A DNA stretch of 40,329 nt from the NCBI GenBank assembly GCA_963506915.1, contig CAUORE010000016.1, positions 1-40,329 on the forward strand. The letters are read 5' to 3'. Under the pieces are notes generated by a model. The model saw only the letters and a list, made by a program, of their open reading frames with translations. It did no database searches and was not told where the DNA came from. The translations under genes were made by a program, and so were the position numbers. Below are positions 1 through 6,673 of this stretch, in pieces. This DNA is from JABCPE02 sp963506915 (lineage in GTDB: Bacteria > Bacteroidota > Bacteroidia > Flavobacteriales > Weeksellaceae). Within the stretch, counting starts at the first letter, position 1. Each line of letters begins with the position of its first letter.

Positions 1-2
1 CT

Positions 3-197
3 AAAGAAAGCATTACCGAAGTGCAAATCACGGGTAAAAAAGCCTCTATCTTTACTGATAGGCTCTATGCCGGAATGAATTATAAGCGCGAGTACAAGTA
101 CAAACTTGTAGAAAATCGCTGGCTCTTAGATAATATCAAAGAACAGTATTTGCTTGAAAACAGAGACCCTGAAAAATGGAAGAGTGTGATTATATAA
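3..197 (+). CDS. C-terminal end of an unidentified protein (5' end outside window)
   Basis: An open frame enters from the left edge and stops at TAA 195-197, leaving 64 residues. The visible part is hydrophilic, with no membrane segment and no motif I recognise. It is rich in Lys, Tyr and Glu and ends in WKSVII. The next gene starts 49 bases downstream on the same strand. Because the neighbours to the right are probable Rhs toxin-immunity debris, this could be the tail of an immunity or lipoprotein gene, but that is inferred only from position. It is probably a real gene because the frame is continuous and its composition is normal for the region. Confidence 0.5.
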   Translation, partial: KESITEVQITGKKASIFTDRLYAGMNYKREYKYKLVENRWLLDNIKEQYLLENRDPEKWKSVII

Positions 198-246
198 AAA
201 CATATACAATAAAAGAAACTTTTATAAAGTATGCTTATACCCTAAT

Positions 247-654
247 ATGAAAATGAAACATAAAACGATCTTATTTGCCCTTTTAGGTGTATTGATAGCT
301 GTTTTTATATTTGTAAGATACGGCTTATTCATAGTATACTGGTTTACAACTCCTAATGCTTTGGAGCGAACCGAAGCCGAAAAACAGCTTACCGAACACT
401 TAAAAGTAGTTTTTAAAACCAATGAAATAACCATCTTACCCGAATATGATTTAGAAAAAGATACTACCTATACGGTATATATAGAGGATATCCCTTGCGC
501 AGATACTCTATCTTCCAAAGAAAAAGTCATCTACATAAAAAACAAATTGGATAGTATTGCCTTAAAACCAAGATTCAAGCGCTATATCATTCATTTAGGC
601 TATGAATGTAATACTTATAATGAATACGAATACAAAAGAAATTACAGAAAATGA
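247..654 (+). CDS. Small membrane-anchored protein of unknown function
   Basis: This 135-residue protein has one strong hydrophobic segment at about residues 8-32, then a soluble domain of about 100 residues that is presumably outside the cytoplasm. No family is recognised. There is a second in-frame ATG two codons after the first, so the start could be at 253. The stop overlaps the next gene's start by four bases (ATGA at 651-654), so the two are translationally coupled. A pair of small membrane proteins next to Rhs toxin fragments fits an immunity role, but nothing in the protein shows this directly. Confidence 0.6.
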   Translation: MKMKHKTILFALLGVLIAVFIFVRYGLFIVYWFTTPNALERTEAEKQLTEHLKVVFKTNEITILPEYDLEKDTTYTVYIEDIPCADTLSSKEKVIYIKNKLDSIALKPRFKRYIIHLGYECNTYNEYEYKRNYRK

Positions 655-1091
655 AAGAAAGTATAAAAATAAGCATCCTATCCGTGATTGTTGGTAGCCT
701 CCAAATGATTCTATTCTTACCCAATGGATATTCTTGTATCGACGGAGAAAGCGATATCATTACAGGAATTTTTCATTTTATGCCTATCCAATTTTGCCTT
801 GTATTTTTATATAGCATTATTTTTAAGCCTATTGAAAAACCTATTGCTAAGTATATTTTGCTTCTTATTGTTTTGGCATTTTGGTTATATGCTAATAAAG
901 TGGAATTTTCTCATCGATATGCTTGCTGGTCAACCTATTCAGAGGAGGAAATAAACATAAATGTTTTATACGATTCCATCATTCCTTGTATTATTTGTAT
1001 TTTCTCTTTTTATGCTGGAATATTCTATTTAGGAAAAAGAAAAAAATCACAAAACTCTAATACGAAAAATGGCTCTACAAGGAGATTATAG
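651..1091 (+). CDS. Polytopic membrane protein of unknown function
   Basis: The protein has 146 residues with about four hydrophobic segments (near residues 8-25, 45-60, 66-84 and 108-128) and a basic C-terminal tail rich in Lys and Arg. The start overlaps the stop of the upstream gene in an ATGA junction, so the two are probably one operon and may act together. There is a Cys-containing loop (GYSCIDGE) between segments 1 and 2. I recognise no family. By position next to toxin remnants, an immunity function is possible but unproven. An internal ORF in another frame at 724-954 is a shadow. Confidence 0.55.
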   Translation: MKESIKISILSVIVGSLQMILFLPNGYSCIDGESDIITGIFHFMPIQFCLVFLYSIIFKPIEKPIAKYILLLIVLAFWLYANKVEFSHRYACWSTYSEEEININVLYDSIIPCIICIFSFYAGIFYLGKRKKSQNSNTKNGSTRRL

Positions 1092-1341
1092 GCAAAAATA
1101 TAGACACTATGGAGAATATTTTATAAATCCTTCTGTCATCGGTCTCTACATTTCCGAGGTGCTGAAACACAGATTTTAACTTGCTTCTAAACCAAACTAC
1201 TGATAACCAATATGTTGCAAAGTTGTCAATCTCCCGTGTTTTTTCGGGTTTTTGACATCGACGACTTTTGCGCGAAAAAAATGCACAAATTTTCACCATT
1301 TTATTGGGTTTATTGAATGTTTTTATCTAAATTTACAATCT
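1092..1341 (+). promoter_or_regulatory. Gene-free AT-rich stretch, candidate CRISPR leader
   Basis: This 250-base stretch between the last membrane-protein gene and the first CRISPR repeat has no convincing coding frame. It contains a short hairpin (CCCG, loop, CGGG, about 1232-1249) followed by a T-run, which could terminate the upstream operon. The last 60-80 bases before the repeat are very AT-rich with runs of A and T, as CRISPR leaders usually are. Repeats ending in GAAAC normally have the leader on their 5' side, so the position fits. The leader role is inferred from position and composition only. Confidence 0.35.
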
Positions 1342-1438
1342 ATATCAATCGCGCCGTTTAAGGAATTGAAACCTAAGTATTGAGGGTGAGTAGCTATTAA
1401 GTCTGTAATATCAATCGCGCCGTTTAAGGAATTGAAAC
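1342..1438 (+). CRISPR. Two-repeat orphan CRISPR array
   Basis: Two identical 31-base direct repeats lie at 1342-1372 and 1408-1438, separated by a unique 35-base spacer at 1373-1407. Each repeat starts ATATCAATC and ends GGAATTGAAAC; the 3' ATTGAAAC end is typical of class 1 (type I or III) repeats. Repeat and spacer lengths are in the normal CRISPR range. No cas gene lies in the window, so the array is orphaned here. There is no third repeat: DNA after the second repeat is Rhs coding sequence, so the array is either minimal or truncated. A chance 31-base perfect repeat is very unlikely, but with a single spacer a non-CRISPR repeat remains possible. Confidence 0.6.
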
Positions 1439-1439
1439 A

Positions 1440-1568
1440 AAGTACGGCTATGTGTTCAATAATCCGCTAATGTACAACCACCCAAGCGGGGAGTTTGTAT
1501 TCGCAATATTTGCTGCTTTACCATATTTTTGGGAACTGTATCTTTTAGAGCATTGTCTGGTGGTATAG
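1440..1568 (+). pseudogene. Rhs core C-terminal fragment, broken
   Basis: Starting two bases after the second CRISPR repeat, one frame reads KYGYVFNNPLMYNHPSGE, the conserved motif at the end of the RHS-repeat-associated core in Rhs/polymorphic toxins (usual form: YGYVYNNPLMYTDPSGE). There is no start codon and no upstream Rhs body; in the same frame a stop lies inside the CRISPR repeat (TAA 1425-1427). After FAIFAALPYF the frame runs off into a stop at 1566-1568, while Rhs-type sequence continues in another frame from about 1529. The fragment is therefore cut off on the 5' side and shifted on the 3' side, the shift falling near the T5 run at 1526-1530. Confidence 0.75.
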
Positions 1569-2161
1569 GTGCAGAGTTTAGTGGAGGAAACTTCTGGCAT
1601 GGCGCTGTGACAGGTGGAATAGTCGCGGGACTGAATCATCAAATACATAAAATAGGCCAACAAAATGACCTAGTTTTCTCATCTCAAAGAGAATTAGATG
1701 AATACATAAATAAAAGAATTGGGAATAAAGCGAGAATAGAAAAAGAATTAAAAACAAAAATATTATTAGCTACAGATTCTAATGTTGAAAAACATGGATA
1801 TTTTTTAAATGGTCAAGGAGATATGTATAGCACAAGTAATGGACAGATGGTAGGAGGAATAACAGTCCCTACGGGAAATAATTCTTCAGTAATTTATATA
1901 GCACCTTCTGCAAAATGGAGAGGAGTAAACTTTCCTACATCAAGTAATGTATTTATTGTCCATGAACTTATACATGCTATGGCTTTTTCTAAGGGATATA
2001 GCTATTCTGAACATGCAGCATCTACTTATAGTTATGCCTATTTTAAAGCATATGGAGATTATGTGCGAGCAAATACATATATTGGTAATGTTCGTAAATA
2101 TGATCCTCAACTCTCATGGAAAAACTTACCATCATTTATTAATACAGGGTTAAAAAGATAA
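1529..2161 (+). CDS. Detached Rhs C-terminal tip with zincin metallopeptidase toxin domain
   Basis: The first 40 residues (GGIGAEFSGG, then GGIVAGLNH) match the linker that follows the core in Bacteroidetes Rhs toxins. The remaining 165 or so residues are a variable toxin domain with a zinc-peptidase motif, HELIH, at about residues 145-149, followed by a conserved-looking SEHAAS segment that could give the third ligand. The only available start is TTG at 1529, and the frame is open further upstream without ATG, so this looks like the 3' end of a larger rhs gene that lost its body rather than a gene with its own start. A zincin tip would act as a peptidase on a target-cell protein; the substrate is unknown. 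Whether it is expressed is doubtful. Confidence 0.65.
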   Translation: MGTVSFRALSGGIGAEFSGGNFWHGAVTGGIVAGLNHQIHKIGQQNDLVFSSQRELDEYINKRIGNKARIEKELKTKILLATDSNVEKHGYFLNGQGDMYSTSNGQMVGGITVPTGNNSSVIYIAPSAKWRGVNFPTSSNVFIVHELIHAMAFSKGYSYSEHAASTYSYAYFKAYGDYVRANTYIGNVRKYDPQLSWKNLPSFINTGLKR

Positions 2162-2163
2162 AA

Positions 2164-2687
2164 ATGGAAAGGAATTGGTTTTATTTTGTAATAATATTTT
2201 TACTATGTGGTGGTTGTAGTTATCCAAGTCAAGATAACATAAAATCAATAGTTGTAATTGATTTAGGGGAAAATATTATATTTCAGAGGGGAAAGGAGTT
2301 GTTTATAAGTTAAAGGATACAATTTATGGAAATGGAGTTTTAGGAAAAAAAGCCTATGTTAAAGAATTTCCTTTCAAAGTATCTAATAAAATTGTAAATA
2401 AAATTAAGCTAGAATATTATCAGAATAATTTTCAATCTTTACCAGATGATTATGCAATGCTTCCTAGTCCAAAAGATAAAGGATTAGAGCATAATCAGAG
2501 AAGGACAACAATAATATTTTATTTTACAGATAGAGATAGGAAATATATTACTTTTTGGGATGATGGGCTCGCTAATCCATTGGATAGGATTCCTAATAAA
2601 AAAACAAGAATTATTTTTGAGCAAGTATATTTTTATCTAAAAAAAGTAAGAGATAGTACACATGAGAGGACAGAGATGCCAATGTAG
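2164..2687 (+). pseudogene. Frameshifted lipoprotein, probable immunity gene of the upstream tip
   Basis: An ATG two bases after the toxin stop opens a 49-residue frame with a lipoprotein signal (hydrophobic stretch, then LLCGGCS with a lipobox Cys at about 18) that stops at 2313. The rest of the protein continues in another frame from about 2262 to the stop at 2687 (KGVVYKLKD through VRDSTHERTEMPM). The two halves join smoothly if one base is gained or lost in the GGGGAAAA run at 2266-2273. A lipoprotein directly after a Rhs tip is a usual immunity-gene position. The shift may be real decay or a homopolymer sequencing error; if an error, this is one intact lipoprotein of about 173 residues. 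Confidence 0.6.
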
Positions 2688-2703
2688 TAACTTTTAAATA
2701 TCT

Positions 2704-3096
2704 TTGAAAAATATAAAGAATAAAATATATTATGAGGTTGTAGAAAATAATAAAATAACTACAAAAGGTCTTGTCCGTGAAACTGATCCTAATACAATAA
2801 ATATTAATATGAAAGGAATAAAAAATCTCTTAAATTATGCATTTACATTAGGTCATGAAATGATACATGTTTTTGATATTGTATATAACACAAAGATTAT
2901 GATAAATATTTTAGGTTCAGGTTATAGTAATGTTAAAGATTACTATATGGAAATGAGGGCTTATCAATGGGAAATAAACAATGGAAATAACATTGATATT
3001 AATAAATATTTAAATGCTTTAGGAGTACAATCTTATGTAAAAAAGCATTTAAATAAAAATTTAGATAGATTAATAAAAAATGTTATTAATCCATAG
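2704..3096 (+). CDS. Orphan zincin domain, second displaced toxin tip
   Basis: This 130-residue protein starts at TTG 2704, as no ATG suits, and an in-frame stop lies just upstream at 2695-2697. It carries GHEMIHVFD, a HExxH zinc-peptidase motif with the extra Asp often seen in small gluzincins. About 40 residues later comes YYMEMRAYQWE, whose Glu fits the third zinc ligand. It has no signal peptide, Rhs core or other delivery domain. Together with the downstream exported proteins it looks like a toxin domain left behind when cassettes were exchanged. Substrate and activity are unknown. It differs in sequence from the zincin at 1529-2161, so it is not a simple duplicate. Confidence 0.55.
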   Translation: MKNIKNKIYYEVVENNKITTKGLVRETDPNTININMKGIKNLLNYAFTLGHEMIHVFDIVYNTKIMINILGSGYSNVKDYYMEMRAYQWEINNGNNIDINKYLNALGVQSYVKKHLNKNLDRLIKNVINP

Positions 3097-3099
3097 ATT

Positions 3100-3825
3100 A
3101 TGAAAAGATTTTTAATACTCTTTTTTTTCTTTATTTCTCATATTTTCCTTTCCCAAGACATAAAAATGGATGTTAAAATTATCAATGAGAAAGAAATCGA
3201 GTTTTTTGGAGAAAAATTAACAGAATATACCCTACAAATAAAATTATCTAACGAAAGTAATACAAACTATGCCATTCCCATTGACACAACAGGATATATG
3301 GTATATTATTCTGGATTTCAGCATGATAATATTGATGGCTTTCAAGAAAAATATTTAAAATTTATGCCCCAAATAATAATTAATGAAGAGTTATTAGAAG
3401 GTGAAAGTTCACTGCCACCAAGGTTTGATGATAAATATATCTCCATACTTATTCAGGTACAAAATAAGAAAAGAAAACAATATGAGAGAGGTATTTCAAA
3501 ATGGCGCCATAAATATAAACTAACTGGAGATAATTTGTTTGTGAATAATAATAAACAAATATTTAGCAACATAAAGACAATAAAAGCAGGAGAAACTATT
3601 ATTTATATAAAAAAGTTCAGTCCTACAAAAATGAATTACAACCCATTAATATATACACATGATTATTACATAATGAAGAATGATATTTCTTACCCTATGT
3701 CCTTAGAAATAGGTATAAATTCTTGTATATATAATTTTTTAACTTCAGAACAAAAGGAAAAATTCAAAGACTACAGTTTTTTCAACGGAAAGATAAAATC
3801 CAATGAAATTAATATTAAAAAGTAA
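3100..3825 (+). CDS. Exported protein, tandem paralogue A (probable immunity protein)
   Basis: The gene encodes 241 residues with a clear signal peptide (MKRFLILFFFF, cleavage near FLSQ at about 19) and a hydrophilic, Lys- and Tyr-rich mature part. It starts three bases after the stop of the zincin gene. It is clearly paralogous to the next gene: both mature proteins begin QDIKM, share a central IPIDT motif after an N-S-N/D-Y stretch, and end with a matching block (YPM.LEI through KSNEI.I.K). No family is recognised. Position after a peptidase toxin and duplication in tandem fit periplasmic immunity proteins, which is inference. The very high A and T content matches the rest of the island. 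Confidence 0.7.
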   Translation: MKRFLILFFFFISHIFLSQDIKMDVKIINEKEIEFFGEKLTEYTLQIKLSNESNTNYAIPIDTTGYMVYYSGFQHDNIDGFQEKYLKFMPQIIINEELLEGESSLPPRFDDKYISILIQVQNKKRKQYERGISKWRHKYKLTGDNLFVNNNKQIFSNIKTIKAGETIIYIKKFSPTKMNYNPLIYTHDYYIMKNDISYPMSLEIGINSCIYNFLTSEQKEKFKDYSFFNGKIKSNEINIKK

Positions 3826-3828
3826 ATC

Positions 3829-4566
3829 ATGAAAAATATTTTAATCTTTATCTTTCTATTCTTTTCCAAAATTTTCTTTTCTCAAGACATAAAAATGGAA
3901 TTAAGAATTGTTGATGAAAATAAGGTTTTAATTACTGAAGATGTTATAGAAACAGAATATGTTTTTGAAATAAATTTGAGTAATAATAGTGATTATGATT
4001 ACATAATTCCTATTGATACAGCAAATTATAGATACTATTTTCCAGAAGAAACATGTGCTAATTTTTATAGATTAGAAAATTATCCTGACTTAGGCATAAT
4101 ATTCAAAATAAAAAACGAAAAAAATGAGTATATGGATTCTTTATTATCAGGATTTATACATTTAACAGAAGAAGAACTTTTAGCAGTATCCAAAAAAAGG
4201 AAAGAAAAAGAAAGAATCCATAGAGAAAAAATAAAAAATTGGAAGAGGAAATATCATATAAAAGGAGATTATAAAAATATTGATATTAATTGGTATTTAT
4301 ATAATCAATTAAAAGTATTAAAATCAAAGAAATCCATTACCTATCTTAAAAACTTTAATATAAATGAAATTAATATAGATTTAGATACCTATCCTTCATA
4401 CTATTATTATCATTTAGATAAAAATGTAGATTATCCTATGTTTTTAGAAATCTGTATAGATGAAAAGATTTATGATTATTTAACCCCAAAGCAAAAAGAA
4501 GAATTTAAAGGATATAAGCTTTTCAGCGGGAAGATACAGTCTAATGAGATAATGATAAGAAAATAG
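3829..4566 (+). CDS. Exported protein, tandem paralogue B (probable immunity protein)
   Basis: The gene encodes 245 residues with a signal peptide (MKNILIFIFLFFSK, then FSQ), starting three bases after paralogue A. It shares the N-terminal QDIKME start of the mature protein, the IPIDTANYRYYFP motif aligned with IPIDTTGYMVYYS of A, and the C-terminal block ending in KIQSNEIMIRK. The middle of the protein (residues 85-165) differs more and has a charged EEE/KKRKEKER helix-like segment. Two diverged copies side by side, with their termini conserved and middle variable, suggest duplication followed by change of binding specificity. The function is unproven. The gene is followed by about 250 bases without genes, holding a terminator hairpin. 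Confidence 0.7.
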   Translation: MKNILIFIFLFFSKIFFSQDIKMELRIVDENKVLITEDVIETEYVFEINLSNNSDYDYIIPIDTANYRYYFPEETCANFYRLENYPDLGIIFKIKNEKNEYMDSLLSGFIHLTEEELLAVSKKRKEKERIHREKIKNWKRKYHIKGDYKNIDINWYLYNQLKVLKSKKSITYLKNFNINEINIDLDTYPSYYYYHLDKNVDYPMFLEICIDEKIYDYLTPKQKEEFKGYKLFSGKIQSNEIMIRK

Positions 4567-4753
4567 AAATCCAAAAACTAACTCTTTTTTGAAACTATAA
4601 ATTCTCCAAAATACTTGTAAAAAATATGATAGGGTTATTTTTAAATAACAGATTATCAACAAACAATAAGTAAAACACCCATTTTAGGCTAAAAAATCTT
4701 GTTTTTATAACTTCATTACAATTTATCATGGAATTTGTGTAAAAAAAATAGAA

Positions 4754-4780
4754 CAAGAATGTATACTGCCTACATTCTTG
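4754..4780. terminator. Hairpin terminator between the island and the crp-like gene
   Basis: A perfect 10-bp stem (CAAGAATGTA with TACATTCTTG) encloses a 7-base loop. On the minus strand it is followed within a few bases by a run of eight T (plus-strand A-run at 4741-4748), so it should end the Crp/Fnr transcript. On the plus strand it is followed by CTTTTC, giving weaker termination of the island genes. The rest of 4567-4815 holds no gene I can see. Confidence 0.75.
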
Positions 4781-4815
4781 CTTTTCATATAGGAATAATA
4801 ACGAAAAAACCACTA

Positions 4816-5373
4816 TCAGCCGTTACTTCTTATTCTGCTCAGTGTCTCCTGCGTAATCCCAAGGTAAGAAGCCACCATACCGAGCGGCGCCCTTAGTATG
4901 ATGCTGGGATTTTTCTCCATCAGGTGACTGTATTTTTCTTTTGCGGTCATGTATTGCAGGGAGGCTATCCGCTCCAGCATCTGTGTCATTAGTTTTCCCA
5001 GAACGAATCTGCTGAACTCGGAATATTCCTTAGAAACATTCAATTCGGCTTCCAGCTTGTGATATTCGCAGGAAATGATTACGCTTTTCTCTATCGCCTG
5101 TATGCCGTAGCGCGAAGGCTCGTCATTATAGATAGTGTCCAGCTGCGCCATGATTTTTCCTTCCGTGTAGAAATTGTTGGTGATATCCCTGCCTTTTTCG
5201 TAGTAGAAAGTCCGCGCCAGACCTTCCTCCACGAAATATATCTTTCGGTTAAACTGTCCGCAGCCGCTTATTTCACTACCTTCTTCGTAAAATTCTCGAA
5301 TACACTCTTTTTCAAAAAAAGCCTTAATCGTCTCGTTAATCTCCACATGCTGACTGAGATAATCTAATATCAT
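4816..5373 (-). CDS. Crp/Fnr-family transcriptional regulator
   Basis: The 185-residue protein has a cyclic-nucleotide-binding-like beta-barrel (about residues 10-110, with the IYFVEEGLART segment) and a short C-terminal winged helix-turn-helix (LGMVASYLGITQETLSRIR). This short form is common in Bacteroidetes and often lacks residues for cAMP binding; I see no Cys cluster for an iron-sulfur cluster. I chose the ATG at 5373 (MILDYLSQHVE), which has AGGA just upstream and a normal family N-terminus. An earlier in-frame ATG at 5430 would put a strong hairpin inside the coding region. It lies after the efflux operon and may regulate it, a reasonable guess from position only. Confidence 0.85.
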   Translation of the reverse strand: MILDYLSQHVEINETIKAFFEKECIREFYEEGSEISGCGQFNRKIYFVEEGLARTFYYEKGRDITNNFYTEGKIMAQLDTIYNDEPSRYGIQAIEKSVIISCEYHKLEAELNVSKEYSEFSRFVLGKLMTQMLERIASLQYMTAKEKYSHLMEKNPSIILRAPLGMVASYLGITQETLSRIRSNG

Positions 5374-5402
5374 TCCTGAAATTTTGGTGCAATTTACTAA
5401 AA

Positions 5403-5431
5403 AATGCCTTGACTTTTTCAGCCAAGGCATT
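5403..5431 (-). terminator. Hairpin terminator or attenuator upstream of the crp-like gene
   Basis: A 9-bp perfect stem (AATGCCTTG with CAAGGCATT) has an 11-base loop. On the minus strand it is followed directly by TTTTT, so it has the form of an intrinsic terminator. It lies between the permease stop (5495) and the regulator start (5373), only 30 bases before the start codon. It can end the efflux operon, and any transcript into the regulator gene must either start in the remaining short gap or pass through it. Confidence 0.7.
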
Positions 5432-5494
5432 CAAACAAACAAACTAAACATATAACAACCACTTTACCCTCTTCATTTTGTTTATTTTTTAGGT

Positions 5495-6673
5495 TTAAAA
5501 ATTTTCTTCTTCCTCTTCTTTTTCTACTGGTGAAAGCTTTCTTACTTTTAATTTTAAAGCCAAAACACACAGCACAAAATAAACTGCCATCAAAATCAGC
5601 AAATGCTGAAGATATGGATAAGTGAGTTCAAAACTTCCCTTTTGGATAAGGATAATCTTAAAGGCTTCCAAAAATGGCGTCAGCGGAATGATATTCGCCA
5701 AATACTGTATCGCTGTGGGCATCGCACTGCTTGGCCAAGTAAATCCACCGATGATGAACGCCGGCGAAGCAATAATCATCAGAAACTGCGTTGCTTTCAA
5801 AGCATTTGGCAAGAGAACACTGAAAAGTGCGCCCAAAAATGTACAGGTCATGATGAAAACCGTAGCAAGAATCACAAATCCGAAGATGTTTTCTAAAACA
5901 GGTATTTTAAAATACCAGCCCATCACCGAAAGTATAAGGATATTTACCACAGAAATTATCCAAATAGGAAGACATTTCATGATGAGCATTACAAAAGCGG
6001 ATGTTCCTTTATAATTCTCCAAGAAACTCTTTCTGCGGAAATCCGAAGCGAAACTTACCGCCATAGCAAGCAGCACCACCTGCTGAAAAACCACGCCCAT
6101 CATGGCAGGCCACATGAAGATAAGATAGTTGGAAGTGGTATTAAACATCGTGATGTAGTTCGCCTTGAAGGGTTCATACTGCATCTTTGCCTGTTCTGCA
6201 TTGGCACCTCTTTTTTGGAGGGTTTTCATTTCCATTCCTGCGGACAATGTCCCGAGTGTTACCTGAATCGCTTTAGAGGAGAAATTCGCAGTGAGAACAT
6301 TTCCTGTATTTACATAAACATTTATTTCAGGATATTTTCTCAGCAATATATCTTTCTCAAAGTTTTCAGGGATTTTCACCACTGCGGCAGCTTTGGTTTT
6401 GATGACTTCATCTTCCAGTCTTAGCGGCTCTTGGGCATAGTGGAGGACTTTTATCGTTTTATTGTCTCCCAGCATATCCACCACTGTGGAAGAAGTAGGC
6501 GTGTGGTCTTGGTCTATGACTATCACTGGGAGATTGTCCACTTTTCCTTCTTTGTAGGTAAACCCAATGAGCAGTCCGTAAACTATAGGCCCAAGAATAA
6601 ATACACTTCGCAGGGTATCATTTGCTAAGAATATTTTAAACTCACGCTTTAGTAAGTGAATAAACTTTTTCAT
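5495..6673 (-). CDS. ABC-2 type efflux permease (YhhJ/YbhR-like)
   Basis: The 392-residue inner-membrane protein has the ABC-2 permease layout: an N-terminal membrane helix (about 22-42), a large periplasmic domain (about 45-175, containing VIDQDHTPTSS), then five or six hydrophobic helices to about residue 375 and a charged tail (EKEEEEE). Its start overlaps the stop of the HlyD gene at 6673, so the two are coupled. With the membrane-fusion protein and TolC genes upstream it forms a tripartite exporter. No ATPase gene is next to it, so the energy partner must be encoded elsewhere or the complex works differently. Substrate is unknown; drugs, lipids or metabolites are all possible. Confidence 0.88.
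   Translation of the reverse strand: MKKFIHLLKREFKIFLANDTLRSVFILGPIVYGLLIGFTYKEGKVDNLPVIVIDQDHTPTSSTVVDMLGDNKTIKVLHYAQEPLRLEDEVIKTKAAAVVKIPENFEKDILLRKYPEINVYVNTGNVLTANFSSKAIQVTLGTLSAGMEMKTLQKRGANAEQAKMQYEPFKANYITMFNTTSNYLIFMWPAMMGVVFQQVVLLAMAVSFASDFRRKSFLENYKGTSAFVMLIMKCLPIWIISVVNILILSVMGWYFKIPVLENIFGFVILATVFIMTCTFLGALFSVLLPNALKATQFLMIIASPAFIIGGFTWPSSAMPTAIQYLANIIPLTPFLEAFKIILIQKGSFELTYPYLQHLLILMAVYFVLCVLALKLKVRKLSPVEKEEEEENF

Noticed and set aside
1075..1299. 74-residue minus-strand open frame in the leader-like region
   Set aside because: It has no recognised motif, spans the hairpin and leader-like DNA and reads against all neighbours.
5374..5430. Longer N-terminus of the Crp/Fnr regulator starting at 5430
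   Set aside because: The extra 19 residues would be encoded across a strong terminator hairpin and do not look like the family's N-terminus; ATG 5373 has AGGA upstream.
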